A stretch of DNA of 64,000 nt from JBJXHG01 sp046160865 (GTDB lineage: Bacteria; Planctomycetota; UBA1135; GCA-002686595). The notes under the pieces are model-generated. The model saw nothing but the letters and a program-made list of their open reading frames with translations. It made no database searches and was not told the origin of the DNA. Positions 32,447-40,246 of the stretch are shown piece by piece (position 1 is the stretch's first letter; each line of letters begins with the position of its first letter). The stretch is taken from contig JBJXHG010000181.1 of the NCBI GenBank assembly GCA_046160865.1, positions 1-64,000 of the forward strand, given 5' to 3'. Position numbers and translations under genes: made by a program.

Positions 32447-35200
32447 TCACCGATCGATGGCGCGCGCCGGCCTCACGCCGATGTTCTTGTCGCGGATCTC
32501 GACGTCGGCGCGCGCGCGATGTCCCGCGCGCGCGGACATGAACTTGTCGAGGAACGACGCGCCGCGCGCGATGCGCTGCGGATCGATCGCGGGGCGCTCG
32601 CCGTCGAGCGGTTGCACGGGCGTCGCGTAACGCGCGTAACCGTCGCGACACCACTCCCACACGTTTCCGAGCACGTGGTGCAGCCCGAACGGGTTCGCGC
32701 GCAGCGCGTGCACCGGCGCGTGGATCACGAACGTGTCGTCGAACTCGGGCCATTCCGGCTCGCTGTTCCAGGGCGCGCCGACACGGGTCGCGGAGCGGTC
32801 GGCGATGTTGACGGCGCCGATCAACGAGTCGCGCTCGACGCCGGTCCAGAACGGCGTCGTCGTGCCGGCGCGCGCCGCGTACTCCCACTGCGCCTCCGTG
32901 GGCAGCGTCAAGCCGAGCTCGTGCAGGACGCGCGAGCACTCGGTCCAGCTCACCATCTCGATCGGATGCGTGAGGTCGGTCGCGTGTCCGCCGTGGTTCT
33001 CGCCGGGCGGGTGATTGCTCGGGTTCTTGCGCGTGAAGCGCAGCCACTGGCCTTGCGTCAGCTCGTACTTCGACACGAAGAAGGGCGCGAGCTCGATCTC
33101 GTGTAGCGGGATCTCGTCGGCGCGCGCGTGCGGATCGACGTGCGCCGTGTCGAGCGGCTCGCCGGCGTCCGGCTTGCGCGCGCCCATCGTGAAGCGTCCG
33201 CCGGGAACGAGCACGAGCACGACGCCCGTGCTCTCCGTGAACGCGAGCGTGCCGTCCGCGTTGCGCACCGGCACGTCGCCCGACGCGGCGTGCGCGAACT
33301 CCCACAGGCCCGACGCGGGATCGCGGCCGAGCGGCACGAGGCCGACTTGCGGCGTGAGCTTCCAGCCGCCGTATGCGGGACAAACGCTCGCGTCGGCGAT
33401 CGCGCGAATCGCGCGATCCCAATCGGCGCGGTGCGCATCGATCGTGCGTGCGACGATCGTGCTCGCGAGCGCGCGCCGTCGCTCGACGTCGGCGATGATG
33501 CCGGTCTGTGCTTCCGAGAACGCCGCGAGCTTCTGGACGAGCTCCGACAACTTGTCGTGCTCCCAGCGCAGCTCGCCCGTGTCGAATCGGTACGTGCGGC
33601 GCTCGGCGACGCGCTCTCCGAGCGTTTCGGCTTCGTCCGCGAGCGCGGGCTTGCGCGCGAGCAACGCTTCCGTCGCCGTGCCTTGCTCCTCTTGTTGCAC
33701 GAGGGCGGCGAGTTGCGCGCGCAGCTCCGCGAGCTGCGGCGCGTCCGGATGCGTCGCGCTGTCGCGCTCGCGATCGGCGTCTGTGCGAGGGAGCGCGCGC
33801 GCACGCAATGCGGCGAGCGTGCGCTGGTGCTCCGCGAGGCGTCCGGCGAGCGCGTGTGCATCGCGCAGCCACGCGTCGTACGCGGGCACGCGCTCGGGTA
33901 GCGCGGGCCACAGCGACTCGGCCTGCAGCACGAGATCGCCGTGACGCGAGAGGTCCGACAGGCGCAGGATCTCGGCCAGGCGCTCGCGCGCGATCACGGC
34001 CGAGCGCACGGTGCTGATCGCGGATGCGATCAAGAGCACGACGACGATGCCGGTGAGCGCGACGAGCGCGCGGTGGCGCTCGACGAACTTGCGCGCGCGG
34101 TACGCGAGCGCGTCGGGGCGCGCGAGGATCGGGAGCGAGTGGCGGAAGCGCCGCACGTCCTCGGCGAGCGCCGCCACCGACGCATAGCGACGCGCGGGGT
34201 CCTTCTGCATCGCCGTCAGCACGACCGTGTCGAGGTCGCTCGACAGCCCGCGCGCCACCGCGCTCGGCCGGGACGGCACCTGCTCGACGATCGCGCGCTC
34301 GATCTCGTGCGGCAGCGTGGTCTTCGTGCGGTACGGACGCGCGCCGGTCAGCATCTCGTACAGCAGCACGCCGAGTGAGTACACGTCGGTCGCAGTGCTC
34401 ACCGGCTCGCCGCGCACCTGCTCGGGACTCGCGTATTCGGGCGTCATCAAGCGCTCGCCGTCGGCGGTCATGCCCGCCGATCCCCGGACGTTGTCGGGCG
34501 CGAGCACGCGCGCGATGCCGAAATCGAGCAGCTTCGGGATGCCGCGCCGGTCGACGAGCAAGTTCGCGGGCTTGATGTCGCGGTGGACGACTAGGTTCTG
34601 GTGCGCGTACTGCACCGCGCCGCAGACCTGCTCGAAGAGCGCGAGCCGCGCGTCGACGGGGAGTGCGTTCGTGCGGCAGTACGCATCGATCGGCGTGCCG
34701 TCGATGTACTCCATCACGATGTACGGCAGGCCGCTCTCCGTCGCGCCGCCGTCGAACAGACGCGAGATGTGCGGGTGCTCGAGGCGTGCGAGCAGCGCGC
34801 GCTCGCTCTGGAAGCGCGCGAGCAGCGCTTCGCTCGCGACGCCGCGCGTCAACACCTTCACGGCGACGGTCTGCTCGAAGCCACCTTCGACGCGCGACGC
34901 GAGATACACCGTGCCCATGCCGCCGGAGGCGACGCGCTGGAGCAGCGTGTACGCGCCGACGCGCGTGCCGGGCGCGAGCGGTTGCACGGCCTCCGAGAGC
35001 GCGTTCTGCAGTGTGTCGGGCGACGGCGGCGTCAGGCGCTCGAGCTCGTCCGAGTCCGCCACGACGAGCGCTTCGACTTCCTGCGCGAGCGCGACGTCGC
35101 CCTCGCACTCGCGCGCGAGATAGGCCGCGCGCTCGGCCGGGGAGAGGTCGAGCGCGGCGTGGAAGAGCTGCTCGACGCGCGTCCAGCGGACGGAGCTCAC
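32447..35200 (-). CDS. Transmembrane serine/threonine kinase with formylglycine-enzyme-like sensor domain
   Basis: 917 residues. Start GTG 35200 overlaps the sigma factor stop by 4 nt; ATG 35227 is also open. Residues 1-70 are the short helical leader common before planctomycete kinases. The Hanks-type kinase domain spans about 80-350: glycine loop VASGGMGTVYLA, VAVKVL lysine, VVHRDIKPANLL catalytic loop, LLDFGIARV, TPEYASPEQ. A transmembrane helix follows (about 378-397), then a long coiled-coil-like region and a C-terminal FGE/SUMF1-type domain (about 658-916) with RFTMGA, PTEAQWEYAARAG and GNVWEWCRDGYAR. It probably phosphorylates partners, perhaps the sigma factor, in response to an external signal. 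The FGE part may bind a ligand rather than oxidise Cys; its active-site Cys pair was not verified. Confidence 0.93.
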   Translation of the reverse strand: MSSVRWTRVEQLFHAALDLSPAERAAYLARECEGDVALAQEVEALVVADSDELERLTPPSPDTLQNALSEAVQPLAPGTRVGAYTLLQRVASGGMGTVYLASRVEGGFEQTVAVKVLTRGVASEALLARFQSERALLARLEHPHISRLFDGGATESGLPYIVMEYIDGTPIDAYCRTNALPVDARLALFEQVCGAVQYAHQNLVVHRDIKPANLLVDRRGIPKLLDFGIARVLAPDNVRGSAGMTADGERLMTPEYASPEQVRGEPVSTATDVYSLGVLLYEMLTGARPYRTKTTLPHEIERAIVEQVPSRPSAVARGLSSDLDTVVLTAMQKDPARRYASVAALAEDVRRFRHSLPILARPDALAYRARKFVERHRALVALTGIVVVLLIASAISTVRSAVIARERLAEILRLSDLSRHGDLVLQAESLWPALPERVPAYDAWLRDAHALAGRLAEHQRTLAALRARALPRTDADRERDSATHPDAPQLAELRAQLAALVQQEEQGTATEALLARKPALADEAETLGERVAERRTYRFDTGELRWEHDKLSELVQKLAAFSEAQTGIIADVERRRALASTIVARTIDAHRADWDRAIRAIADASVCPAYGGWKLTPQVGLVPLGRDPASGLWEFAHAASGDVPVRNADGTLAFTESTGVVLVLVPGGRFTMGARKPDAGEPLDTAHVDPHARADEIPLHEIELAPFFVSKYELTQGQWLRFTRKNPSNHPPGENHGGHATDLTHPIEMVSWTECSRVLHELGLTLPTEAQWEYAARAGTTTPFWTGVERDSLIGAVNIADRSATRVGAPWNSEPEWPEFDDTFVIHAPVHALRANPFGLHHVLGNVWEWCRDGYARYATPVQPLDGERPAIDPQRIARGASFLDKFMSARAGHRARADVEIRDKNIGVRPARAIDR

Positions 35201-35760
35201 GGAGTCTCGAGCTCCTTGCGGAGCCACGCCTTCGCGAAGCGGAACCCGCGCTCGACGCTGCGCAGCGAGAGGCCGAGCACCTGCGCGGACTCCTCGGCCG
35301 TCAGGCCGGCGAAGAAGCGCAGCTCGACGATGCGTGCCTTTTCGACGTCGAGCGCTTCGAGTCGCTGCAACGCTTCTTCGAGCGCGAGCAGGTCCTCGGC
35401 GCGCTCGTCGAGGACGCTCGCGGCCTCGAACAGCGTCACCTTTTGCGCGCCTCCGCCGCGCTTGACCGCCGCGCGCGCCTCGGCGTGGTTGATCAGGATG
35501 CGGCGCATCGCGGTCGCCGCGAGCGCGAGGAACTGGGCGCGGTTTTCGAGGCTTTGGTTGCGCTCGCCGACCAGGCGCAGGTAGGCCTCGTGGACGAGGG
35601 CCGTGGGCTGCAGCGTGTGGTCGCGCCGCTCGCGGCCGAGGTGCCGGCGCGCGATGGCGCGCAAGTCGTCGTACACGAGCGGCAGGAGGCTCGCGAGCGC
35701 CTCGCCGTCGCCGGCGCGGCAGCGCTCCAAGAGCTGTGTGACTTCGTTCGAGTCGGTCAT
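35197..35760 (-). CDS. ECF-family RNA polymerase sigma factor (kinase-associated type)
   Basis: 187 residues from ATG 35760; ATG 35790 would add ten. Region 2 contains LLPLVYDDLRAIARRHLGRE with the HTLQPTALVHEAYLRLV segment typical of the kinase-linked ECF type that is abundant in Planctomycetota (TIGR02999-like). Region 4 carries VELRFFAGLTAEESAQVLGL with SLRSVERGFRFAKAWL as recognition helix. It is immediately followed by the kinase with a GTGA overlap, so both are made together. The likely scheme is kinase-dependent control of sigma activity. Divergent from the metalloprotease gene. Confidence 0.92.
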   Translation of the reverse strand: MTDSNEVTQLLERCRAGDGEALASLLPLVYDDLRAIARRHLGRERRDHTLQPTALVHEAYLRLVGERNQSLENRAQFLALAATAMRRILINHAEARAAVKRGGGAQKVTLFEAASVLDERAEDLLALEEALQRLEALDVEKARIVELRFFAGLTAEESAQVLGLSLRSVERGFRFAKAWLRKELETP

Positions 35761-35829
35761 CGCGTGCACGAGCGCGTGCGCGCGCGCCATTGTCAGTGTA
35801 GGTGGGCGGGCGAGAAGCGCGAAGCCTGG

Positions 35830-35845
35830 CAGCCCGTGGTGAAAG
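35830..35845. repeat. Single end of family 1 repeat
   Basis: CAGCCCGTGGTGAAAG is identical to the left end of copy D. The matching right end is absent in the following 105 bp up to the metalloprotease start, so only one arm remains in this divergent intergenic region. The rest of 35761-35950 shows nothing more that I can support. Confidence 0.55.
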
Positions 35846-35950
35846 AGGCGCGCTCGCTGCCGCGTGCGCCGGAGCGGAAAGCGGGAGATTCGTGGCGGGC
35901 CACCTGCGCCCTTCCGGCGTTCACGAGCACTCCCGAAAGGCGCACTCCCA

Positions 35951-37795
35951 ATGAAGACCTTCACCTTTTTCGCGCGGCGGATTGCAGCGCTCGCGCTCGC
36001 CGCCCCGGCCTTCGCCCAAGCTCCCACGATCGACTGCTCGAGCGGTCCCGCCGTGCCGAGCCGTGTCGTGCTCGCGTGGCCGAGCGTGCCGTCGGACACG
36101 TCGCTCTCCACGCAAACGAGCGTGCTCGTTCCGCTCGTGCTCACGAACCAAGTGCCCAGCGCGCTCGACTTCGAGCTCGTCGGACACATGACGGCCGGCG
36201 GCGAGCGCGCCGAGCTCTCGCTCGCGAGCGGCACGCTGCCGCCGTCGGGGACGCTGTCGTTCCAGATGCCGCTCGACGGGTTCGGCATCGACATCGCGAG
36301 CCTCTCGTTCTCCGGCAGCTTGTTCGTCGAAGCGCGCGTGCAGACGACCGCCGGCGAGCTGCTCGATCGCAACTTCTCGCGCTCGATCTTCTTCCACCGC
36401 GAGAGCAGCGGATTGACGCGCGTGTACGGCCGCGAAGCGCGGCGCCTGCTCTACAACTCCGGCGACCTCGAGTTCTCCGTGTTCACGGCGACGCCAGCCT
36501 CGGTGCAGGGCGTGTTCGACGGCGGGAAGGGCCTCGGAGCCGAGGACGAGGACACGGGCCCGCGCGCGCTGCCGAACGGCGCGCTCGATTTCAGCGCGCC
36601 TCAGCGGAAGGACGGCGGCGCGTGGGAGTTCTGCCTGCGTTGGGTCTACCAGTCGATCGACAGCGGCTTCGGCGAGGACCACTACACGTCGGGCACTTTG
36701 ATGAAGGCGCGCGGCATGCGCGTTGTCATCGATCACGCGAACTGGGAGCACCCGCGCGAGTTCTTCGCGAGCGAGGACAACGGCTGCTTCAGCTTCGTCG
36801 CGCCCGAGAACACGGGCTTCACGCTGAGGGTGTACGCGCACGCCCGGCTCGGTCAGAACGACAACTTGACGGTCAAGGCATTCCCGACGAAGTTCGCCGC
36901 GCAGAGCGCTCCGGACGATCCGCCGTCGTGGGTCATCGCCGCGAATCCAGGCGGCATGCCGCGCCGCGTCTACTACCAGAACGAAGCGTCCGAGGAGTCG
37001 AACCTCATGGCGTTCGGCAGCTTCATGCTGCACTGGATCGACAGCCAGACGTCACCGGGGCTGCCGGGTCCCGCGAACATGTACCTGCTCAGCGACAACC
37101 CCAATTGCAGCGGGGGCGGATCGTGCCAGTACCTCACGACGTACGTCCAAATCGAGCCCGGCCGTACCGATCGCAAGTTCCTCGTCGGCCACGAAGTCGG
37201 TCACTGGATGCACCGCACGTGGACGGACGACGACATGGGCTTCTGGGACACGTCGTGGGACGCGGATTCCGGTGACGTCGACTGCGCGTTCGCAGGTGTC
37301 GGCTTGCACGCGATGCGCTCGAAGGAGTACGCGGCCGGTGGCTTCATCGAAGGCTTCGCGCACTATCTCTCGGCGCTCGCGTGGAACACGCACACGCAAA
37401 CCGACGGCATCTTCAAGTACTACAAAGAGGTGACCGACGCGGCGTACGACGATCTCGAGGCCGACAACTGGCGCGTCGACCTCGACGGCATCGGCGGCGA
37501 TCCGTACGGCGGCGTGACGAACTGGATGGCGAGTGCGTGCTTCGTGTCGGACGGACACTCGGTCGAGATGGATTGGCTGCGGTTCTACTGGGACTACCGC
37601 ACCAACTCGAACACCAAGCCCTCGCACTACGAGATCTTTCGGCACATCCAGTACACGCGGGACGTCAACCCGTGGCTGAGCAACTTCTCGACGTACGACC
37701 GCCTGATCGAGACGATCGACGACATGGCGCTCGGGCAGGCGGCGCTGGTGACGCGCTTCACGACGCTCGCGGTGACGAACGGAGTCGCGCAGTAG
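35951..37795 (+). CDS. Secreted HExxH zinc metalloprotease-like protein
   Basis: 614 residues; ATG 35951 gives a signal peptide (ARRIAALALAAPAFAQ). The first 350 or so residues are beta-rich domains with no assignment. The catalytic region has H414-E415-V-G-H418-W-M-H421 followed 46 residues later by E467 in GFIEGFAHY, matching a gluzincin arrangement in which two His and a downstream Glu bind zinc and E415 is the general base. Later residues (DGHSVEMDWLRFYWDYR) are well structured but unassigned. It probably acts outside the cytoplasm on proteins; the family cannot be named. It is divergent from the ECF/kinase operon and shares its upstream region. Confidence 0.75.
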   Translation: MKTFTFFARRIAALALAAPAFAQAPTIDCSSGPAVPSRVVLAWPSVPSDTSLSTQTSVLVPLVLTNQVPSALDFELVGHMTAGGERAELSLASGTLPPSGTLSFQMPLDGFGIDIASLSFSGSLFVEARVQTTAGELLDRNFSRSIFFHRESSGLTRVYGREARRLLYNSGDLEFSVFTATPASVQGVFDGGKGLGAEDEDTGPRALPNGALDFSAPQRKDGGAWEFCLRWVYQSIDSGFGEDHYTSGTLMKARGMRVVIDHANWEHPREFFASEDNGCFSFVAPENTGFTLRVYAHARLGQNDNLTVKAFPTKFAAQSAPDDPPSWVIAANPGGMPRRVYYQNEASEESNLMAFGSFMLHWIDSQTSPGLPGPANMYLLSDNPNCSGGGSCQYLTTYVQIEPGRTDRKFLVGHEVGHWMHRTWTDDDMGFWDTSWDADSGDVDCAFAGVGLHAMRSKEYAAGGFIEGFAHYLSALAWNTHTQTDGIFKYYKEVTDAAYDDLEADNWRVDLDGIGGDPYGGVTNWMASACFVSDGHSVEMDWLRFYWDYRTNSNTKPSHYEIFRHIQYTRDVNPWLSNFSTYDRLIETIDDMALGQAALVTRFTTLAVTNGVAQ

Positions 37796-37813
37796 ACCGG
37801 GCGGCGATGCAAA

Positions 37814-37840
37814 GGGCGACGGGACAAAGTCCCGCCGCCC
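37814..37840 (+). terminator. Hairpin after the metalloprotease gene
   Basis: GGGCGACGGGAC, loop AAA, GTCCCGCCGCCC: a 12-bp stem with one mismatch, 19 nt after the stop codon. No T-tract. Probable transcript end or stabilising structure. Confidence 0.55.
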
Positions 37841-38010
37841 GTGGGAGCATCGGCCTCCTCGAAAGCCATCCAACAGGGGTTGCGGAGTCGGACAGGAGGA
37901 TTCGTGGTCGTGCGCCGCGGTGCAGTTAGCAAGACGCGGACCGTCCTCTCCAACGCCCCGGAGAGCGCGTGCGCGGCCCGTCGGGCCGATCGCGTCCAGA
38001 CGTTGGACCC

Positions 38011-38029
38011 ACGTCCAGCGCCTGGACGT
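38011..38029 (-). terminator. Perfect 8-bp hairpin downstream of xerD
   Basis: ACGTCCAG, 3-nt loop, CTGGACGT, located 9 nt past the xerD stop on the minus strand. A related GTCCAGACGTTGGAC stands next to it. It has no T-run, so termination is only suggested by position. Confidence 0.45.
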
Positions 38030-38037
38030 TCTCGCGC

Positions 38038-38961
38038 TCAGCCGCGCGGATGGTAGAGCCGGTGCAGCGCCGTCACGTGCGCGGGATCGAGGTGCGTGTA
38101 GATCTCCGTCGTGCGGATCGACGCGTGGCCGAGCAGCTCCTGCACGGCGCGTAGGTCGGCGCCGCCCTCGACCAAGTGGCTCGCGAACGTGTGCCGCAGG
38201 ACGTGCGGCGAAACCTCGGTCGCGAGACCTGCGCTGCGCGCCGCGAGCCGGACGCGACGCCACGCGATCGAGCGGCTCATCGGCTTGCCCGACCGATTCA
38301 GGAACACGAACGGCGACTTCGCGGCGCCCGGGATCGCGCGCCGCGCGCCGTGCAGCCACGCGGCGAGCGCGTCGCGGGCCGACTCGCCGATCGGCACGAG
38401 CCGCATCTTCGATCCCTTGCCGAACAAGCGCAGCACGCGCAGCGCCGGCTCGAGGCTGTCGGTGCGCAGGCCGACCGCCTCACTGACGCGTGCGCCGCAC
38501 GCGTAGAGCACCTCGAGCAGGGCGCGGTCGCGCTGCGCCACGAAAGAGTCACCGCGCGGCGCACGCAGCAGCGCGTCGACCTCATCGACGGTGAGGCAGC
38601 GCGGCAGTGGCCGCGCACGAACGGGTGACGGGATCAACGCGGTCGGATCGAGTTGCGATTCGCCTTCGCGCACGCGGTGCTGCATCCACATGCGGATCGC
38701 GGCGAGCTTGCGCGCGACGCTGGCTTCCTTCCGACCGCCGGCGCGCAGCACGCCGAGATACGCGACCACGCACGCGCCGTCGATCGCCGCAGGATCGCTC
38801 GTCCCGTGCTCGACGGCCCACTGACCGAAGGCCGCGAGGTCCGAGCAATAGGCGACGAGCGTCAGCTGTGCCGCACCGGCCTCCGCTCGCTGTGTGAGGA
38901 GGAACGATTCGACGCTCGCTCGGAACGCGGGCGGAAGTGCTAGAGCAGCGGGCTTGGGCAC
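38038..38961 (-). CDS. xerD: Tyrosine recombinase XerD/XerC
   Basis: 307 residues starting at GTG. It resolves chromosome dimers at dif together with a partner recombinase. N-terminal SAM-like DNA-binding domain (residues 10-95), then the catalytic domain with the expected residues: Arg in CGARVSEAV, Lys in GKGSKMRLVP, His-x-x-Arg in HVLRHTFASHL, His in LGHASIRTT and the nucleophilic Tyr in TEIYTHLDP. Size and motif order match XerC/XerD, not phage integrases, and the genes around it are housekeeping. XerC and XerD cannot be told apart with certainty by eye; XerD is favoured by the overall sequence. Confidence 0.88.
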   Translation of the reverse strand: MPKPAALALPPAFRASVESFLLTQRAEAGAAQLTLVAYCSDLAAFGQWAVEHGTSDPAAIDGACVVAYLGVLRAGGRKEASVARKLAAIRMWMQHRVREGESQLDPTALIPSPVRARPLPRCLTVDEVDALLRAPRGDSFVAQRDRALLEVLYACGARVSEAVGLRTDSLEPALRVLRLFGKGSKMRLVPIGESARDALAAWLHGARRAIPGAAKSPFVFLNRSGKPMSRSIAWRRVRLAARSAGLATEVSPHVLRHTFASHLVEGGADLRAVQELLGHASIRTTEIYTHLDPAHVTALHRLYHPRG

Positions 38962-39017
38962 GCCCGGAGCGTCGCCCTGTCCCGTGCACGAAGCAAGAGC
39001 GACGTGCGCGCAGCGCC

Positions 39018-39046
39018 TTGAGGGGCCGGGTCGCCCTCCCTATACT
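39018..39046 (+). promoter_or_regulatory. Sigma-70-type promoter of the dksA-like gene
   Basis: TTGAGG (39018-39023) and TATACT (39041-39046) are separated by exactly 17 bp, placing the start near 39053 and leaving a leader of about 60 nt before ATG 39112. It is one of the closest matches to consensus in the window. Confidence 0.72.
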
Positions 39047-39111
39047 CTTCGCCCTCTTGCCGCGCCCCGGAGCGGCTTTCCGTCCTCGGCACCGACCGCG
39101 AACGCGACCCC

Positions 39112-39477
39112 ATGACGAAGAAGCCCAACGCCAAAGAACTCGCCGAGCACGAAGCCCGACTGCGGACGCTGCTCTCGATGCTGACGGGAGACATCGACAA
39201 CCTCGAGCAGGAGGCGCTGGGCGAACGCGCGACGCCGCAGGACTCGGCGACCGAAGGCGGAACCGACAGCTACTCGCAAGAGTTCAGCCTCGAGCTCTTG
39301 GAGCGCGACGAATCGACCGTGCGCGAGGTGCTCGCGGCGCTCGAGCGCATCAAGTCCGGCGCGTACGGCGTGTGCGAGAGCTGCGGCAACGCGATCCTGA
39401 AGGAGCGCTTGAAGCTCGTGCCGCACGCGCGCAACTGCATCGAGTGCCAGCGGCAAGAGGAGCGCGCGTCGCTGTGA
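39112..39477 (+). CDS. DksA/TraR C4-type zinc-finger protein
   Basis: 121 residues. A helical N-terminal half (KELAEHEARLRTLLSMLTGD) leads into the typical ERIKSGAYGVCESCG turn and a C4 zinc finger formed by CESC and CIEC. Proteins of this family bind in the RNA polymerase secondary channel and modulate initiation, often with ppGpp. The acidic tip residues normally needed in DksA are not clearly present (the loop region reads TEGGTDSYSQEF), so it may be a DksA-like or YteA/TraR-like regulator rather than DksA itself. It has its own good promoter and precedes lspA by about 100 nt. Confidence 0.85.
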   Translation: MTKKPNAKELAEHEARLRTLLSMLTGDIDNLEQEALGERATPQDSATEGGTDSYSQEFSLELLERDESTVREVLAALERIKSGAYGVCESCGNAILKERLKLVPHARNCIECQRQEERASL

Positions 39478-39540
39478 TGCGCCGGGTCGTGACGCGCCCC
39501 GTGGCGCGCGCCTGGCCGGACGGCCGCCAACCGCTGCCGC

Positions 39541-39576
39541 GATGCCAGCCGCCGTCGCGATGCCAGCCGCCGTCGC
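39541..39576. repeat. 18-bp perfect tandem repeat at the lspA start
   Basis: Two identical units of GATGCCAGCCGCCGTCGC, followed by GATG of the lspA start. Each unit supplies an in-frame ATG, so the repeat number changes the set of possible N-termini by six residues per unit. Confidence 0.85.
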
Positions 39577-39577
39577 G

Positions 39578-40201
39578 ATGAACGACCTGCCCGCCACCCC
39601 GCTGTCCGTCGCCGCCGAGCCCGCGGCCGCGCGCAGGGCGCGGCCCGGCCTGCGCGCGACGCTGCTGCGCTTGTCTTTCGCGCTCGTCATCGTCGTCGCG
39701 GACCTGTGGAGCAAGGCGGCCGTGTTCGCGTGGCTCGAGCCGCGGCGGGACGCGCGCGCGCTCACGCTCGACGTGCACGGTCACCCGCGCCACGAGATCG
39801 CGGGCGACTGGCTCGCGTTCATGCTGTCGCTCAACCCCGGCGCGGCGTTCGGACAGCTCGAGTCGTTCCCGTACTTGCTCGTGTTCGGGCGCATCGTCGC
39901 GGTGCTCTTCCTCGTGTATTGGATCGCGACGAGCCCGAAGGGGCGGCTCGTGTTCAACGTGGCGCTCGTGCTCGTGCTCGGCGGCGCGCTCGGCAACTTG
40001 TACGACAACCTGTTCCTCGATCTACCGCACGACGGCCGTCCGTTTGGACCGGTGCGCGATTTCATCGACGTGTACTTCGGCGTGTGGGATTGGCACTTCC
40101 CGACGTTCAACGTCGCCGACTCGTGCATCAGCGTCGGTGCCGTGTTGCTGCTCCTGTCGAGTTTCGGCACTCCGCGCGAGCAGAACGCACCGTCCGCGTG
40201 A
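39578..40201 (+). CDS. lspA: Lipoprotein signal peptidase
   Basis: 207 residues from ATG 39578; in-frame ATGs at 39542 and 39560 lie in a tandem repeat. LspA is an inner-membrane aspartic protease that removes the signal peptide of diacylated prolipoproteins. Visible: a first transmembrane helix with VVADLWSKAAV, the conserved NPGAAFG loop, GNLYDNLF holding the first catalytic Asp, and FNVADSCISVGA holding the second. The usual GNxxDR appears here as GNLYDN. Many lipoproteins in this window would be substrates. It is followed directly by pyrD. Confidence 0.9.
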   Translation: MNDLPATPLSVAAEPAAARRARPGLRATLLRLSFALVIVVADLWSKAAVFAWLEPRRDARALTLDVHGHPRHEIAGDWLAFMLSLNPGAAFGQLESFPYLLVFGRIVAVLFLVYWIATSPKGRLVFNVALVLVLGGALGNLYDNLFLDLPHDGRPFGPVRDFIDVYFGVWDWHFPTFNVADSCISVGAVLLLLSSFGTPREQNAPSA

Positions 40202-40211
40202 GCGCGCGGCG

Positions 40212-40240
40212 TTGCCCGCCCTTTCGACCTCCATTAGAGT
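40212..40240 (+). promoter_or_regulatory. Candidate pyrD promoter, possibly leaderless
   Basis: TTGCCC (40212-40217), 17-bp spacer, TAGAGT (40235-40240). The expected start point, about 7 nt downstream, coincides with ATG 40247, so the mRNA may have no 5' leader. Two of six positions in each box deviate from consensus. Confidence 0.4.
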
Positions 40241-40246
40241 GCCGAC

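Noticed and set aside
32447..35227. ATG 35227 as kinase start
   Set aside because: GTG 35200 gives the exact 4-nt overlap with the sigma factor stop that many other gene pairs here show, and the conserved kinase leader begins just after it; the ATG remains possible.
38038..38961. Tyrosine recombinase as the integrase of a mobile island
   Set aside because: Size and motifs are those of chromosomal XerC/XerD, no att-like repeats or tRNA lie beside it, and the neighbours are housekeeping genes.
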